From NCBI GenBank assembly GCA_036260805.1, contig DATALZ010000047.1, positions 1 through 15,499 on the forward strand: a stretch of 15,499 nt of DNA. The letters run 5' to 3'. Below, one piece after another: positions 1 to 6,218 of this stretch; within the stretch, counting starts at the first letter, position 1, and each line of letters starts with the position of its first letter. Below the pieces are notes generated by a model. The model was not told where the DNA came from and did no database searches. It saw only the letters and a list, made by a program, of their open reading frames with translations. The position numbers and the translations under genes were made by a program. Source of the DNA: Thermocaproicibacter sp036260805. GTDB taxonomy: Bacteria > Bacillota > Clostridia > Oscillospirales > Acutalibacteraceae.

Positions 1-16
1 AAGAAAGGAAAAAAGT

Positions 17-901
17 ATGGATGTAATCGTAATCGCATGGAACTGGTTTCTCCAGCTGATACGTCAATTTCGGTTATCCGATGCATTGGATATCATACTG
101 GTTTCCTTTATTATCTACAACGGAATAAAATTGATTCGTGAAACACGGGCGGGTCAGCTCGTTAAGGGAATCATAGTGCTGCTGATCGTATGGGGACTTT
201 CCTTTGCGCTTCAGCTATACATGATGGAGACAATCCTTACCTACTTCTTCCAGTATTCCTTAATCGCGCTTTTAATTGTCTTTCAGCCGGAATTACGCAG
301 GGCGCTGGAACAGATCGGCCGAAGCGGAATCGGTAAAAAAGGCTGGTTTTTGGGGCTTACCGGCGGTGATGCGGATGAGATGCTGAAGCAAAACCGTAGG
401 GCGGTCAATGCTGTTGTGGATGCAGCAGCACAGATGTCAAAGCAGAAAACCGGCGCCTTAATGGTTTTTGAGATGAAAACAAAACTCGGCGACATTATTG
501 ATACCGGAACCGTTGTCAATGCGATTCCCAGTCCGCCGATCATCTGCAATATCTTTTTCAATAAAGCTCCTCTGCACGACGGTGCGATGGTTCTTCGCGA
601 CGGCATGGTCTATGCCGCGGGCTGTATCCTGCCTCTCACCAAAAGCGATAAAGTTGCAATCGAGCTGGGCACACGGCACAGAGCCGCCATCGGCATGAGC
701 GAAAATTCAGATGCCGTGATTGTTGTAGTTTCTGAAGAAACAGGGCAGATTTCCGTTGTTACAAACGGAGTCATTACGCGCAACTACACAAGGGAAACGC
801 TCCGCAGCGAACTGGAAGCCCGTCTTTTGAGTGACAGCGGCGAGCAGAGCGAGAAAAAACAGAGCTGGCTTTCCTCGTTCAAAAGGGGGAAGAAATCGTG
901 A
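17..901 (+). CDS. cdaA: Diadenylate cyclase CdaA (DisA_N/DAC domain)
   Basis: This membrane-anchored enzyme condenses two ATP into cyclic di-AMP, the second messenger that controls potassium and osmolyte homeostasis and cell-wall integrity. The 294-residue protein has hydrophobic segments at about residues 23-40, 50-68 and 73-90, the three-helix N-terminus of CdaA (YbbP). The catalytic domain follows: the DGA motif is at 188-190 (LHDGAMVL) and the RHR motif at 220-222 (GTRHRAAIGMSE), with SEETG at 239-243. The start is the ATG at 17, preceded by the ribosome binding site AAGAAAGGA at 2-9. The gene overlaps the next one, cdaR, by four bases, so the two are very likely co-translated. Its promoter lies outside the window. 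Length and motifs match the family, and nothing looks damaged. Confidence 0.96.
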   Translation: MDVIVIAWNWFLQLIRQFRLSDALDIILVSFIIYNGIKLIRETRAGQLVKGIIVLLIVWGLSFALQLYMMETILTYFFQYSLIALLIVFQPELRRALEQIGRSGIGKKGWFLGLTGGDADEMLKQNRRAVNAVVDAAAQMSKQKTGALMVFEMKTKLGDIIDTGTVVNAIPSPPIICNIFFNKAPLHDGAMVLRDGMVYAAGCILPLTKSDKVAIELGTRHRAAIGMSENSDAVIVVVSEETGQISVVTNGVITRNYTRETLRSELEARLLSDSGEQSEKKQSWLSSFKRGKKS

Positions 902-2193
902 AAAAACCTTCTGAATTAAAAAAGGTTGCCTGGAACCGTTTATTTTATAATAATAAATTTGCAATTTTTTTCTCGATTCTTCTTTCCATTATCCTCTGGG
1001 CTGTGTTAATCACGAACGATACACAGGACCATCCGCATGTAATAACGGATGTGCCGATTAAGGTTACACTTTCCAGCGCTGCGCAGCAGGACGGAATGAA
1101 GGTATTCAATCAGTCGCCTACGACTGCAACTGTTTATGTAAAAGGGAACAGTCTTGCGGTAAATGCGCTGAAATCCGGCGACCTTGTGGCGGAAGCATCT
1201 CTGCCTTCCGATATCACAACGCCCGGCAATTATCCGCTGACTCTTACTGTACGGAGTACCAATCAGAAGATCAATTTCAGTCAGTATTCAGTTTCTGAGA
1301 TTACTCCGTCACAAGTTCTTGTTTCTGTGGACAGGTACCGCGAAAAAACTTTTGATATCCCAAAAGATATTCCGTATAAGGCCGGTTATCAGGCCAATGA
1401 AGCCTATTTTGTCGGAACTCCTACCCTCAGCAGTGATTCCATAACAATTTCAGGGCCTGAAAAGCAGGTCACACAGGTTAACCGGGTTGCTCTGGATTAC
1501 GAGATCAGCAGTACTCTGACGGAAACAAAGAAACTTACTGCCGCAGTTGTTCTTTATGATGCAAACGGCAATAAACTGGAAAAAGGTGACCTTCAAATCA
1601 GCGCGGAAAAAGTGGATGTCACTATCCCGGTTCTGCCGATACAAAAATTGTCGTTGCTTGCTACATTTACAAATAAGCCGGCCGGATTTAATTTTAACCA
1701 GATCCAGATTTCACCGGTGGATATTGATGTTGCAGGACCCAAGGATGTTCTTGCGAACATGAATGGCAAGTTTAGCCTTGATCCAATCGATTTTTCAACC
1801 ATCAGCCCGTCTCACAATGCGTTTGACGTGAATATCAATCTGCCGACAACTTGCAAGAACCTGAGCAATGTGCCGACGGCCAGAGTTTCGCTCGATCTTG
1901 GCAGCGTTACAACAAAGCAGATGACGGTATCCAGTTTTACAGTGAAAAACCTCGGCGCCGATAAGACCGCCGAAGTGAATACAAAGAATCTTTCTGTTAC
2001 GGTTGTAGGCCCGATCAGTGAAGTTTCAAAACTCACCGACTCCAATTTAGTCGGTAATGCGGATATGACCGGCAAGGAAAACTTTACCGGACAAACCGAG
2101 GTGCCTGTGACCTTCTCAATCAGTAATTCATCGAGCTGCTGGGTTTATGGAACTTACATGGCAACGGTGAATGTAACTGCAAAAAGCCAATAA
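898..2193 (+). CDS. cdaR: YbbR-domain protein, CdaA regulator
   Basis: This is the YbbR-domain partner of the cyclase. In Bacillus and related Firmicutes CdaR is a membrane-tethered extracellular protein that binds CdaA and modulates c-di-AMP synthesis. The 431-residue product has a basic N-terminus, one membrane helix at about residues 21-39, and then a long beta-rich extracytoplasmic part that reads as consecutive YbbR repeats (recurring segments such as VPIKVTL, VDVTIPVL and TEVPVTFSIS). The start is the GTG at 898, whose last two bases begin the cdaA stop codon. A purine-rich site, AGGGGGAAG, lies about seven bases upstream. The four-base overlap with cdaA supports one transcript and one complex. 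Family assignment rests on context and architecture. Repeat boundaries are approximate. Confidence 0.92.
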   Translation: MKKPSELKKVAWNRLFYNNKFAIFFSILLSIILWAVLITNDTQDHPHVITDVPIKVTLSSAAQQDGMKVFNQSPTTATVYVKGNSLAVNALKSGDLVAEASLPSDITTPGNYPLTLTVRSTNQKINFSQYSVSEITPSQVLVSVDRYREKTFDIPKDIPYKAGYQANEAYFVGTPTLSSDSITISGPEKQVTQVNRVALDYEISSTLTETKKLTAAVVLYDANGNKLEKGDLQISAEKVDVTIPVLPIQKLSLLATFTNKPAGFNFNQIQISPVDIDVAGPKDVLANMNGKFSLDPIDFSTISPSHNAFDVNINLPTTCKNLSNVPTARVSLDLGSVTTKQMTVSSFTVKNLGADKTAEVNTKNLSVTVVGPISEVSKLTDSNLVGNADMTGKENFTGQTEVPVTFSISNSSSCWVYGTYMATVNVTAKSQ

Positions 2194-2228
2194 TAACATC
2201 TTCATACCCTGAAAGGATGGTTAAAGAT

Positions 2229-2681
2229 ATGTCTAAAATTGATGAAGTACGCGCCGAAATGGTAAAGGCGATGAAAAACGGCGATAAAGCCAGAAAAGAT
2301 GTGCTGTCGCTCCTGCTCTCCGATCTGAAGGCCAAGTGGGTGGATAAACATGCCGATTTGACGGAAGAAGAAGAGAATACGGTAATCCAAAAGGAAATTA
2401 AACAGACAAAAGAAACGATGGAAACCTCGCCGAAGGACAGAACCGATATTATTGAACAAAGTAAATTTGCTCTCTCTGTACTGGAAGAATTTGCGCCGAA
2501 AGGTTTGAGCGAAGACGAGATTGCGGCGCTGCTGCAAAACGTTCTTGCCGAGTTGGGTATTGCAAAAGCCGTGCCTCAGGACAGAGGCCGTATTATGAAG
2601 GCGCTGATGCCTCAGGTAAAAGGCAGGGCAGACGGTTCCGTTGTGAGCCGTATGGTCGCTGACATTTGCAGCAAGGCATAA
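2229..2681 (+). CDS. yqeY: GatB/YqeY domain protein
   Basis: This small soluble protein resembles the tail domain of the GatB subunit of tRNA amidotransferases. Free-standing YqeY proteins are widespread in Firmicutes and their exact role is not settled; a link to tRNA-related or translational processes is inferred only from the GatB tail. The start at 2229 (MSKIDEVRAEM) gives 150 residues, the usual YqeY length. It is preferred over the in-frame ATG at 2217, because the site GAAAGG at 2211-2216 abuts that ATG and is better spaced for 2229. The protein is helical and charged, with the characteristic opening KNGDKARKDVLSLLLSDLK and the later EEFAPKGLSEDEI segment. It follows cdaR by 35 bases and is closed by the terminator at 2761-2791. 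It has no membrane segment. Confidence 0.88.
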   Translation: MSKIDEVRAEMVKAMKNGDKARKDVLSLLLSDLKAKWVDKHADLTEEEENTVIQKEIKQTKETMETSPKDRTDIIEQSKFALSVLEEFAPKGLSEDEIAALLQNVLAELGIAKAVPQDRGRIMKALMPQVKGRADGSVVSRMVADICSKA

Positions 2682-2684
2682 CGA

Positions 2685-2735
2685 ACATCCCACGGTAGGC
2701 CCGCGGAGTATCTTAGATCCCGTCCTGTGGGGTGT
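2685..2735 (+). repeat. Hairpin directly after yqeY
   Basis: ACATCCCAC (2685-2693) can pair with GTGGGGTGT (2727-2735) over nine positions with one T-G wobble. The loop is GC-rich. No U-run follows, so it is not a standard terminator by itself. It could stabilise the 3' end of the transcript ahead of the true terminator at 2761. Confidence 0.35.
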
Positions 2736-2760
2736 AAAATAAAACAGAATACTTATCCTG

Positions 2761-2791
2761 AAACCGCAGACCGAAAGGTCTGCGGTTTTTT
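2761..2791 (+). terminator. Rho-independent terminator of cdaA-cdaR-yqeY
   Basis: AAACCGCAGACC (2761-2772) and GGTCTGCGGTTT (2777-2788) form a perfect 12-bp stem with a GAAA tetraloop, followed by T residues to 2791. This is a textbook intrinsic terminator on the plus strand. The remaining sequence to 2976 is AT-rich and should hold the promoter of the next unit. I could not identify a convincing sporulation-sigma promoter there. Confidence 0.93.
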
Positions 2792-2976
2792 ATGCTGTCC
2801 GGGTGGTTCCTTTGAAGAATCAGCGGCATATACTGTTAAAAGCATTCTGTATTATACTAATTTCCAATAAAAGTATTGATGAAAATCTGCATCAAAACTC
2901 ATAAACGAAGGTTTTTGACTTGATTTTTATATGCTTTTCAATCGGATATTAGTATTAGAAAAGAGATGACTTCAAT

Positions 2977-3423
2977 ATGCCATATTCGGTTCGCGAACTA
3001 TTGGCGAGATTACTTATGTGTGAAGCAGGCGGGGAAGGCTACACAGGAATGCAGGCGGTTGCTACGGTAATCGTAAACCGAACCAATGTCCCTTATGGTG
3101 AATTCTTTCGGGTGAGCAACGGCGGCAACATGCGTGCCATAATCCAGCAGCAGGGTCAGTTTACCTGCTTGAAAGAATCTCTCGGCGGCAGCTATAATCC
3201 TCAGAATATATACAATATGGACCCTCAGGATATTCATTACGAAATAGCGGACTGGGCCATCGCCAATAATACGCTCGGTGCGCTTGCAAATTCACTGTTT
3301 TATTTTAATCCGTTCAAGCCAAGCTGCGTTCCTTATTTCCCGGCTGGCGGTGTCGGTGTTATCCAGAACCGCGTCGGCCAGCACTGCTTCTATATACCTA
3401 CGCAAAAATATGCTCAGACTTAA
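2977..3423 (+). CDS. cwlJ: CwlJ/SleB-type spore cortex (cell wall) hydrolase
   Basis: This is a Hydrolase_2 (SleB/CwlJ) family enzyme that degrades spore cortex peptidoglycan during germination. The 148-residue product is essentially one catalytic domain. The opening RELLARLLMCEAGGEGYTGM carries the conserved glutamates (E16, E20), followed by QAVATVIVNR (27-36) and the C-terminal YFNPFKPSCVPYF and IQNRVGQHCFY segments. It has no signal peptide and no peptidoglycan-binding domain. This matches CwlJ, which is placed on the spore from the mother cell, rather than the exported SleB. The next gene, 15 bases downstream, is GerQ-like, and in Bacillus GerQ is needed for CwlJ localisation to the coat, which strongly supports CwlJ over a vegetative hydrolase. 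The start ATG at 2977 has only a weak upstream purine stretch (AAAAGAG). Confidence 0.87.
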   Translation: MPYSVRELLARLLMCEAGGEGYTGMQAVATVIVNRTNVPYGEFFRVSNGGNMRAIIQQQGQFTCLKESLGGSYNPQNIYNMDPQDIHYEIADWAIANNTLGALANSLFYFNPFKPSCVPYFPAGGVGVIQNRVGQHCFYIPTQKYAQT

Positions 3424-3438
3424 AGGAGGAATTTCCGA

Positions 3439-3891
3439 ATGAACGCGATGAACTCGCAAAAAGCAGGCTACAGTGCATCCTATGACAACCGCTCCGCCAG
3501 CCAGTATACTCCATCCACATCCGGCTACTCACAGCAGCCTGCCGTCACGCTTCCAACCGGCCAGGAAACGCTGGGTGCGTCACAGACTCCAATGATGACC
3601 GCACAGCAGCAGCTTCAGGGGATGCCATCGACGACAACCGCTCCGATTACCGACATAACGCAGCCTCAGGCGATTACGACGGAAAGTCTGGAATACCTGA
3701 ATGGCTTTCTCCGTACGCAGATCGGCAACCGTATTCGTGTAGAGTTCTTGGTCGGAACGAATACCTATCTTGAAAAATCCGGCAAATTAATAGCAGTCGG
3801 GGCAAACTACATCATTCTTCAGCAGGCACTCTCTGACGACTTGCTTGTCTGCGATTTCTTTAATATTAAATTTATTACGATTTACCGGTGA
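3439..3891 (+). CDS. gerQ: GerQ-like spore coat protein
   Basis: This is a spore coat protein of the GerQ (YwdL) type. In Bacillus GerQ is cross-linked into the coat and is required for the cortex hydrolase CwlJ to be present and active. The 150-residue protein has a low-complexity N-terminal two thirds (about residues 1-80) rich in Ser, Thr, Gln, Pro and Tyr, typical of coat proteins. A compact C-terminal domain follows at about 85-150 (LEYLNGFLRTQIGNRIRVEF ... LVCDFFNIKFITIYR), resembling the GerQ domain. It starts at the ATG at 3439 behind a very strong site, AAAGGAGG (3422-3429), right after the cwlJ stop. Tight spacing implies one operon. The assignment rests on the C-terminal domain plus the cwlJ neighbour. 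Confidence 0.82.
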   Translation: MNAMNSQKAGYSASYDNRSASQYTPSTSGYSQQPAVTLPTGQETLGASQTPMMTAQQQLQGMPSTTTAPITDITQPQAITTESLEYLNGFLRTQIGNRIRVEFLVGTNTYLEKSGKLIAVGANYIILQQALSDDLLVCDFFNIKFITIYR

Positions 3892-3896
3892 AACAC

Positions 3897-3925
3897 AGCC
3901 GTCCGAAATCCGGGCGGCTTTTCCT
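3897..3925 (+). terminator. Terminator of cwlJ-gerQ
   Basis: AGCCGTCCG (3897-3905) pairs with CGGGCGGCT (3911-3919), nine pairs with one T-G wobble and a five-base AAATC loop, followed by a T-rich tail (TTTTCCTTTT). It lies six bases beyond the gerQ stop codon. Confidence 0.85.
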
Positions 3926-3938
3926 TTTCTCGTGCAGG

Positions 3939-3967
3939 TTGCGTTACTTTTTGTCCTGTGATAAAAT
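3939..3967 (+). promoter_or_regulatory. Sigma-A promoter of pgeF
   Basis: The -35 box TTGCGT (3939-3944) and the -10 box TAAAAT (3962-3967) are separated by exactly 17 bases, and TGA directly before the -10 box makes it an extended -10. The promoter lies after the gerQ terminator. It overlaps the in-frame GTG at 3958, which rules that codon out as the start of pgeF. Confidence 0.75.
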
Positions 3968-3996
3968 CAGATTTGAAAAAAGCTTGGGAGGAAACT

Positions 3997-4833
3997 ATGG
4001 AACGGAACACAAAAAACATGAAGCTTCAAAGGAACGGTGAAGTAAGTTTCCTTACTTTTCCGTCTTTTTCTGCATATCCATTTGTACGCCACGCGTTTTC
4101 CACACGAATCGGCGGGGCTAGCAAGGACGAATTTTCTGCCATGAATCTTGCTTTTCACCGAGGCGATCCGGATGAAAATGTAACGGAGAATTACCGCCGG
4201 TTCTGTAAAGCGGCAGGCTTTGATTTTTCCACTCTCGTGTCATCATCACAGGATCATCACACCTTTATCCGCAGGGTTTCGCAGGAAAACCGCGGCATCG
4301 GATTCTGGAAACCGAAAGATATGCTCAGTGTTGACGGGCTCATAACGAATGAGTCGGGTGTTACGCTGGTCACCCACTATGCGGACTGCGTACCGATTTT
4401 TCTCCTAGACCCCAAAAAGAAGGCGATTGGTCTGGTTCACGCGGGCTGGCGCGGGACGGCCGCAAAAATCGGTTCTGTTGCCGTTGCGGCAATGACGCGG
4501 GAATTCGGCTGTGAGCCTAATGATCTGATTGCCGGGATCGGACCATCCATAGGTCCTTGCTGCTTTGAAGTTGATGCTCCCGTTCGGGATGCGTTTGCCG
4601 CCCTTACGGAGTTGAATCCGGCTGACTTGATTCGCGAAGACGGCGGTGGAAAATACCATATTGATCTGTGGGAAACGAATCGCCGGATTTTGATGAAAGC
4701 GGGAATACCGGCAAATTCCATTACGGTTTCCGGCATCTGTACTAAATGTAATTCAGACTGGCTCTTTTCGCACCGCGCAAGCGGAGGAAAGCGCGGCGGT
4801 CTGTCTGCCTTTATGGCGCTCGAGGAGAATTAA
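3997..4833 (+). CDS. pgeF: PgeF/YfiH family protein (Cu-oxidase_4 fold, laccase-domain)
   Basis: This belongs to the YfiH/YlmD/LACC1 family (formerly called polyphenol oxidase). Members have purine nucleoside phosphorylase and adenosine deaminase activity, and E. coli PgeF edits peptidoglycan precursors carrying a wrong amino acid. The 278-residue product shows the family signature: SSQDHHTF (H87/H88), HYADCVPIFLLDP (C131), GLVHAGWRGTAAKI (H148) and GIGPSIGPCCFEVD (about 181-193). The Cys-to-His spacing of 17 matches the known metal-ligand spacing. The start is the ATG at 3997, because GGGAGG at 3986-3991 sits correctly before it. The frame also extends back to a GTG at 3958, but that lies in the promoter. 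It is followed after three bases by a radical SAM gene. The physiological role here is not shown by the sequence. Confidence 0.92.
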   Translation: MERNTKNMKLQRNGEVSFLTFPSFSAYPFVRHAFSTRIGGASKDEFSAMNLAFHRGDPDENVTENYRRFCKAAGFDFSTLVSSSQDHHTFIRRVSQENRGIGFWKPKDMLSVDGLITNESGVTLVTHYADCVPIFLLDPKKKAIGLVHAGWRGTAAKIGSVAVAAMTREFGCEPNDLIAGIGPSIGPCCFEVDAPVRDAFAALTELNPADLIREDGGGKYHIDLWETNRRILMKAGIPANSITVSGICTKCNSDWLFSHRASGGKRGGLSAFMALEEN

Positions 4834-4836
4834 ACA

Positions 4837-5727
4837 ATGACCATAGAAAAATGTATGCTCTGTCCGCGTAAATGCGGCGTCAGGCGGGAAGCTGACCATG
4901 GAGATGGTAGATGCGGAATGGGTGCCGATTCCGTGGTGGCCCGCGCCGCGCTGCATTTCTGGGAAGAGCCCTGCATCAGCGGAACAAAGGGTTCGGGTGC
5001 CGTGTTCTTTACCGGATGCCCTCTGGGATGTATATTTTGCCAGAATTATACTATAAGTAAAGAAAAGCAAGTCGGGAAGACCTTAACTTCCGAAGAATTG
5101 GCAACAATTTTCCAAAATCTCGCGGAACAGGGTGCACATAACATAAATCTGGTTACGCCAACGCATTTTGTCCCTGCAATTCTGGAAGCTCTAAAGTTGT
5201 GGAAACCCACAATCCCGGTTGTGTACAACTGCGGCGGATATGAAAGTCTGGAGACTTTAAAAATGTTGGATGGACACATTGATATCTATCTTCCGGACTT
5301 TAAATATGCAGACAGTACCCTTGCGGCGACTCTGTCCGGAGCGCCGGATTACGTGGAAACCGCAAAGGCCGCGATTCTTGAGATGGTTCGCCAGACCGGC
5401 CCCGCGGTTTACGATTCGAATGGAATTCTGCAGAAAGGCACAATTGTCCGGCATCTTATTCTTCCCGGGCATACCCGCAATTCCATTGCAGTATTGGACT
5501 GGCTTGCGGAAAATTTACCGCAGGGTGTTCCTGTCAGCCTTATGGCGCAGTATGTGCCTTGTGGAAAGGCATCTGAGTATCCGCAGCTTAACCGCCGCAT
5601 TACAAAACGAGAGTATGCGAAAGTACAGGATTATCTGTTTAACTTGAACCTGGACGGATATGTTCAGGAGATGGAATCCGCCAGCAAAGGCTATATTCCT
5701 CCCTTTGATTTGGAAGGCGTTACATAA
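4837..5727 (+). CDS. PflX-type radical SAM protein (COG1313-like)
   Basis: This is a radical SAM protein of the group often named PflX or 'pyruvate formate-lyase activating enzyme-like', whose substrate is unknown. The 296-residue product has the cluster motif GCPLGCIFCQN with cysteines at 61, 65 and 68 (CxxxCxxC), which would bind the SAM-cleaving 4Fe-4S cluster. An N-terminal group of cysteines (C6, C9, C13, C26 in CMLCPRKCGV...GRCGM) is typical of this subgroup and may bind a second metal site. VYNCGGYES and DIYLPDFKYAD match later family segments. The start ATG at 4837 is three bases after the pgeF stop, with GAGGAG inside the pgeF end as the ribosome binding site. The two are probably translationally coupled. 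I do not see a pfl gene nearby, so a true PFL-activating role is unsupported. Confidence 0.86.
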   Translation: MTIEKCMLCPRKCGVRREADHGDGRCGMGADSVVARAALHFWEEPCISGTKGSGAVFFTGCPLGCIFCQNYTISKEKQVGKTLTSEELATIFQNLAEQGAHNINLVTPTHFVPAILEALKLWKPTIPVVYNCGGYESLETLKMLDGHIDIYLPDFKYADSTLAATLSGAPDYVETAKAAILEMVRQTGPAVYDSNGILQKGTIVRHLILPGHTRNSIAVLDWLAENLPQGVPVSLMAQYVPCGKASEYPQLNRRITKREYAKVQDYLFNLNLDGYVQEMESASKGYIPPFDLEGVT

Positions 5728-5744
5728 AATATCTCAGGAATGAA

Positions 5745-5784
5745 CATACCCACTCTGCCATATATTTTATGGAGAGTGGGTATG
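5745..5784. terminator. Long bulged hairpin after the radical SAM gene
   Basis: CATACCCACTCTGCCATA (5745-5762) pairs with TATGGAGAGTGGGTATG (5768-5784), 17 pairs with a single bulged G and a TATTT loop. It lies 17 bases after the stop codon, and the downstream sequence is T-rich but without an immediate U-run. It is probably the 3' end structure of the pgeF operon. A dispersed repeat element is the alternative. Confidence 0.55.
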
Positions 5785-5968
5785 CGTATGTTTGCGTCTT
5801 TGTGTTTTTTGTGCGTGAACCGTGTATGACGAATTCTTTCTGCTGTTTCTGCATCCATGTTCCGGCAGCAGCCTGTTGCTTCGCAGGAGCTGTGCCAATT
5901 ATCCGCACAGGGATAAACGTACCGGTTGATATGTGACAGCATATTCCGAAAAGGCAGAAACGAGCAAA

Positions 5969-5999
5969 ATGTGTATCCGGAGATTTACGGATACCACAT
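5969..5999. repeat. Bulged inverted repeat
   Basis: ATGTGTATCCG (5969-5979) pairs with CGGATACCACAT (5988-5999), 11 pairs with one bulged C and an eight-base loop. It has the same one-base-bulge style as the hairpin at 5745. No U-run follows. Confidence 0.4.
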
Positions 6000-6132
6000 G
6001 ATTAGGTTCACGGTCTGGTAAGCTATGTGAGAGTTCAGAAACCCCTTCCGAAAAAAACGAACATGCAATTTTTGATGGCAGTTTTACAACAATTCCGTTT
6101 ACGCATACCCGCTCACGAAAAAAAGTGCTGGA

Positions 6133-6152
6133 GCAATTCCATTTAGAATTGC
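6133..6152. repeat. Short perfect inverted repeat
   Basis: GCAATTC (6133-6139) and GAATTGC (6146-6152) are a perfect 7-bp stem with a six-base loop, ten bases before the strong hairpin at 6163. Confidence 0.4.
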
Positions 6153-6162
6153 GAGATTATAA

Positions 6163-6198
6163 TATGCTCATCCCCGCCGCAGGCAGGGGATGAGCATA
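6163..6198 (-). terminator. Strong hairpin terminating the CtpE-like ATPase gene
   Basis: TATGCTCATCCCC (6163-6175) and GGGGATGAGCATA (6186-6198) form a perfect 13-bp stem. It lies 20 bases beyond the stop codon of the minus-strand ATPase gene. In the minus direction the stem is followed by an AT-rich tract (TTATAAT), and in the plus direction the strand continues with A residues. Because of its location it most likely ends the minus-strand transcript. Confidence 0.7.
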
Positions 6199-6218
6199 AA
6201 AAATTCTACGATTAAACT

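Larger units (their letters stand above)
5728..6218. other. Gene-free region between convergent genes, with several hairpins
   Basis: I find no credible protein gene in this stretch of about 490 bases. Small minus-strand frames at its left end have no recognisable motif, no good ribosome binding site, and overlap the radical SAM gene. What it does hold are inverted repeats: the bulged hairpin at 5745-5784, a second bulged hairpin at 5969-5999, a short perfect one at 6133-6152, and a strong one at 6163-6198. It may be a small-RNA locus, a decayed gene or a relic of a mobile element; the sequence alone does not decide. Confidence 0.6.

Noticed and set aside
2792..2976. Sigma-E or sigma-K promoter for cwlJ-gerQ
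   Set aside because: CATA-type -10 words occur (for example near 2827 and 2900), but none has a convincing -35 partner at the right spacing.
3958..3996. GTG start 39 bases upstream for pgeF
   Set aside because: It overlaps the extended -10 promoter, and the good ribosome binding site serves the ATG at 3997.
5691..5942. Small minus-strand frames overlapping the end of the radical SAM gene
   Set aside because: They have no recognisable motif or ribosome binding site, overlap a real gene, and cross the strong hairpin at 5745-5784.
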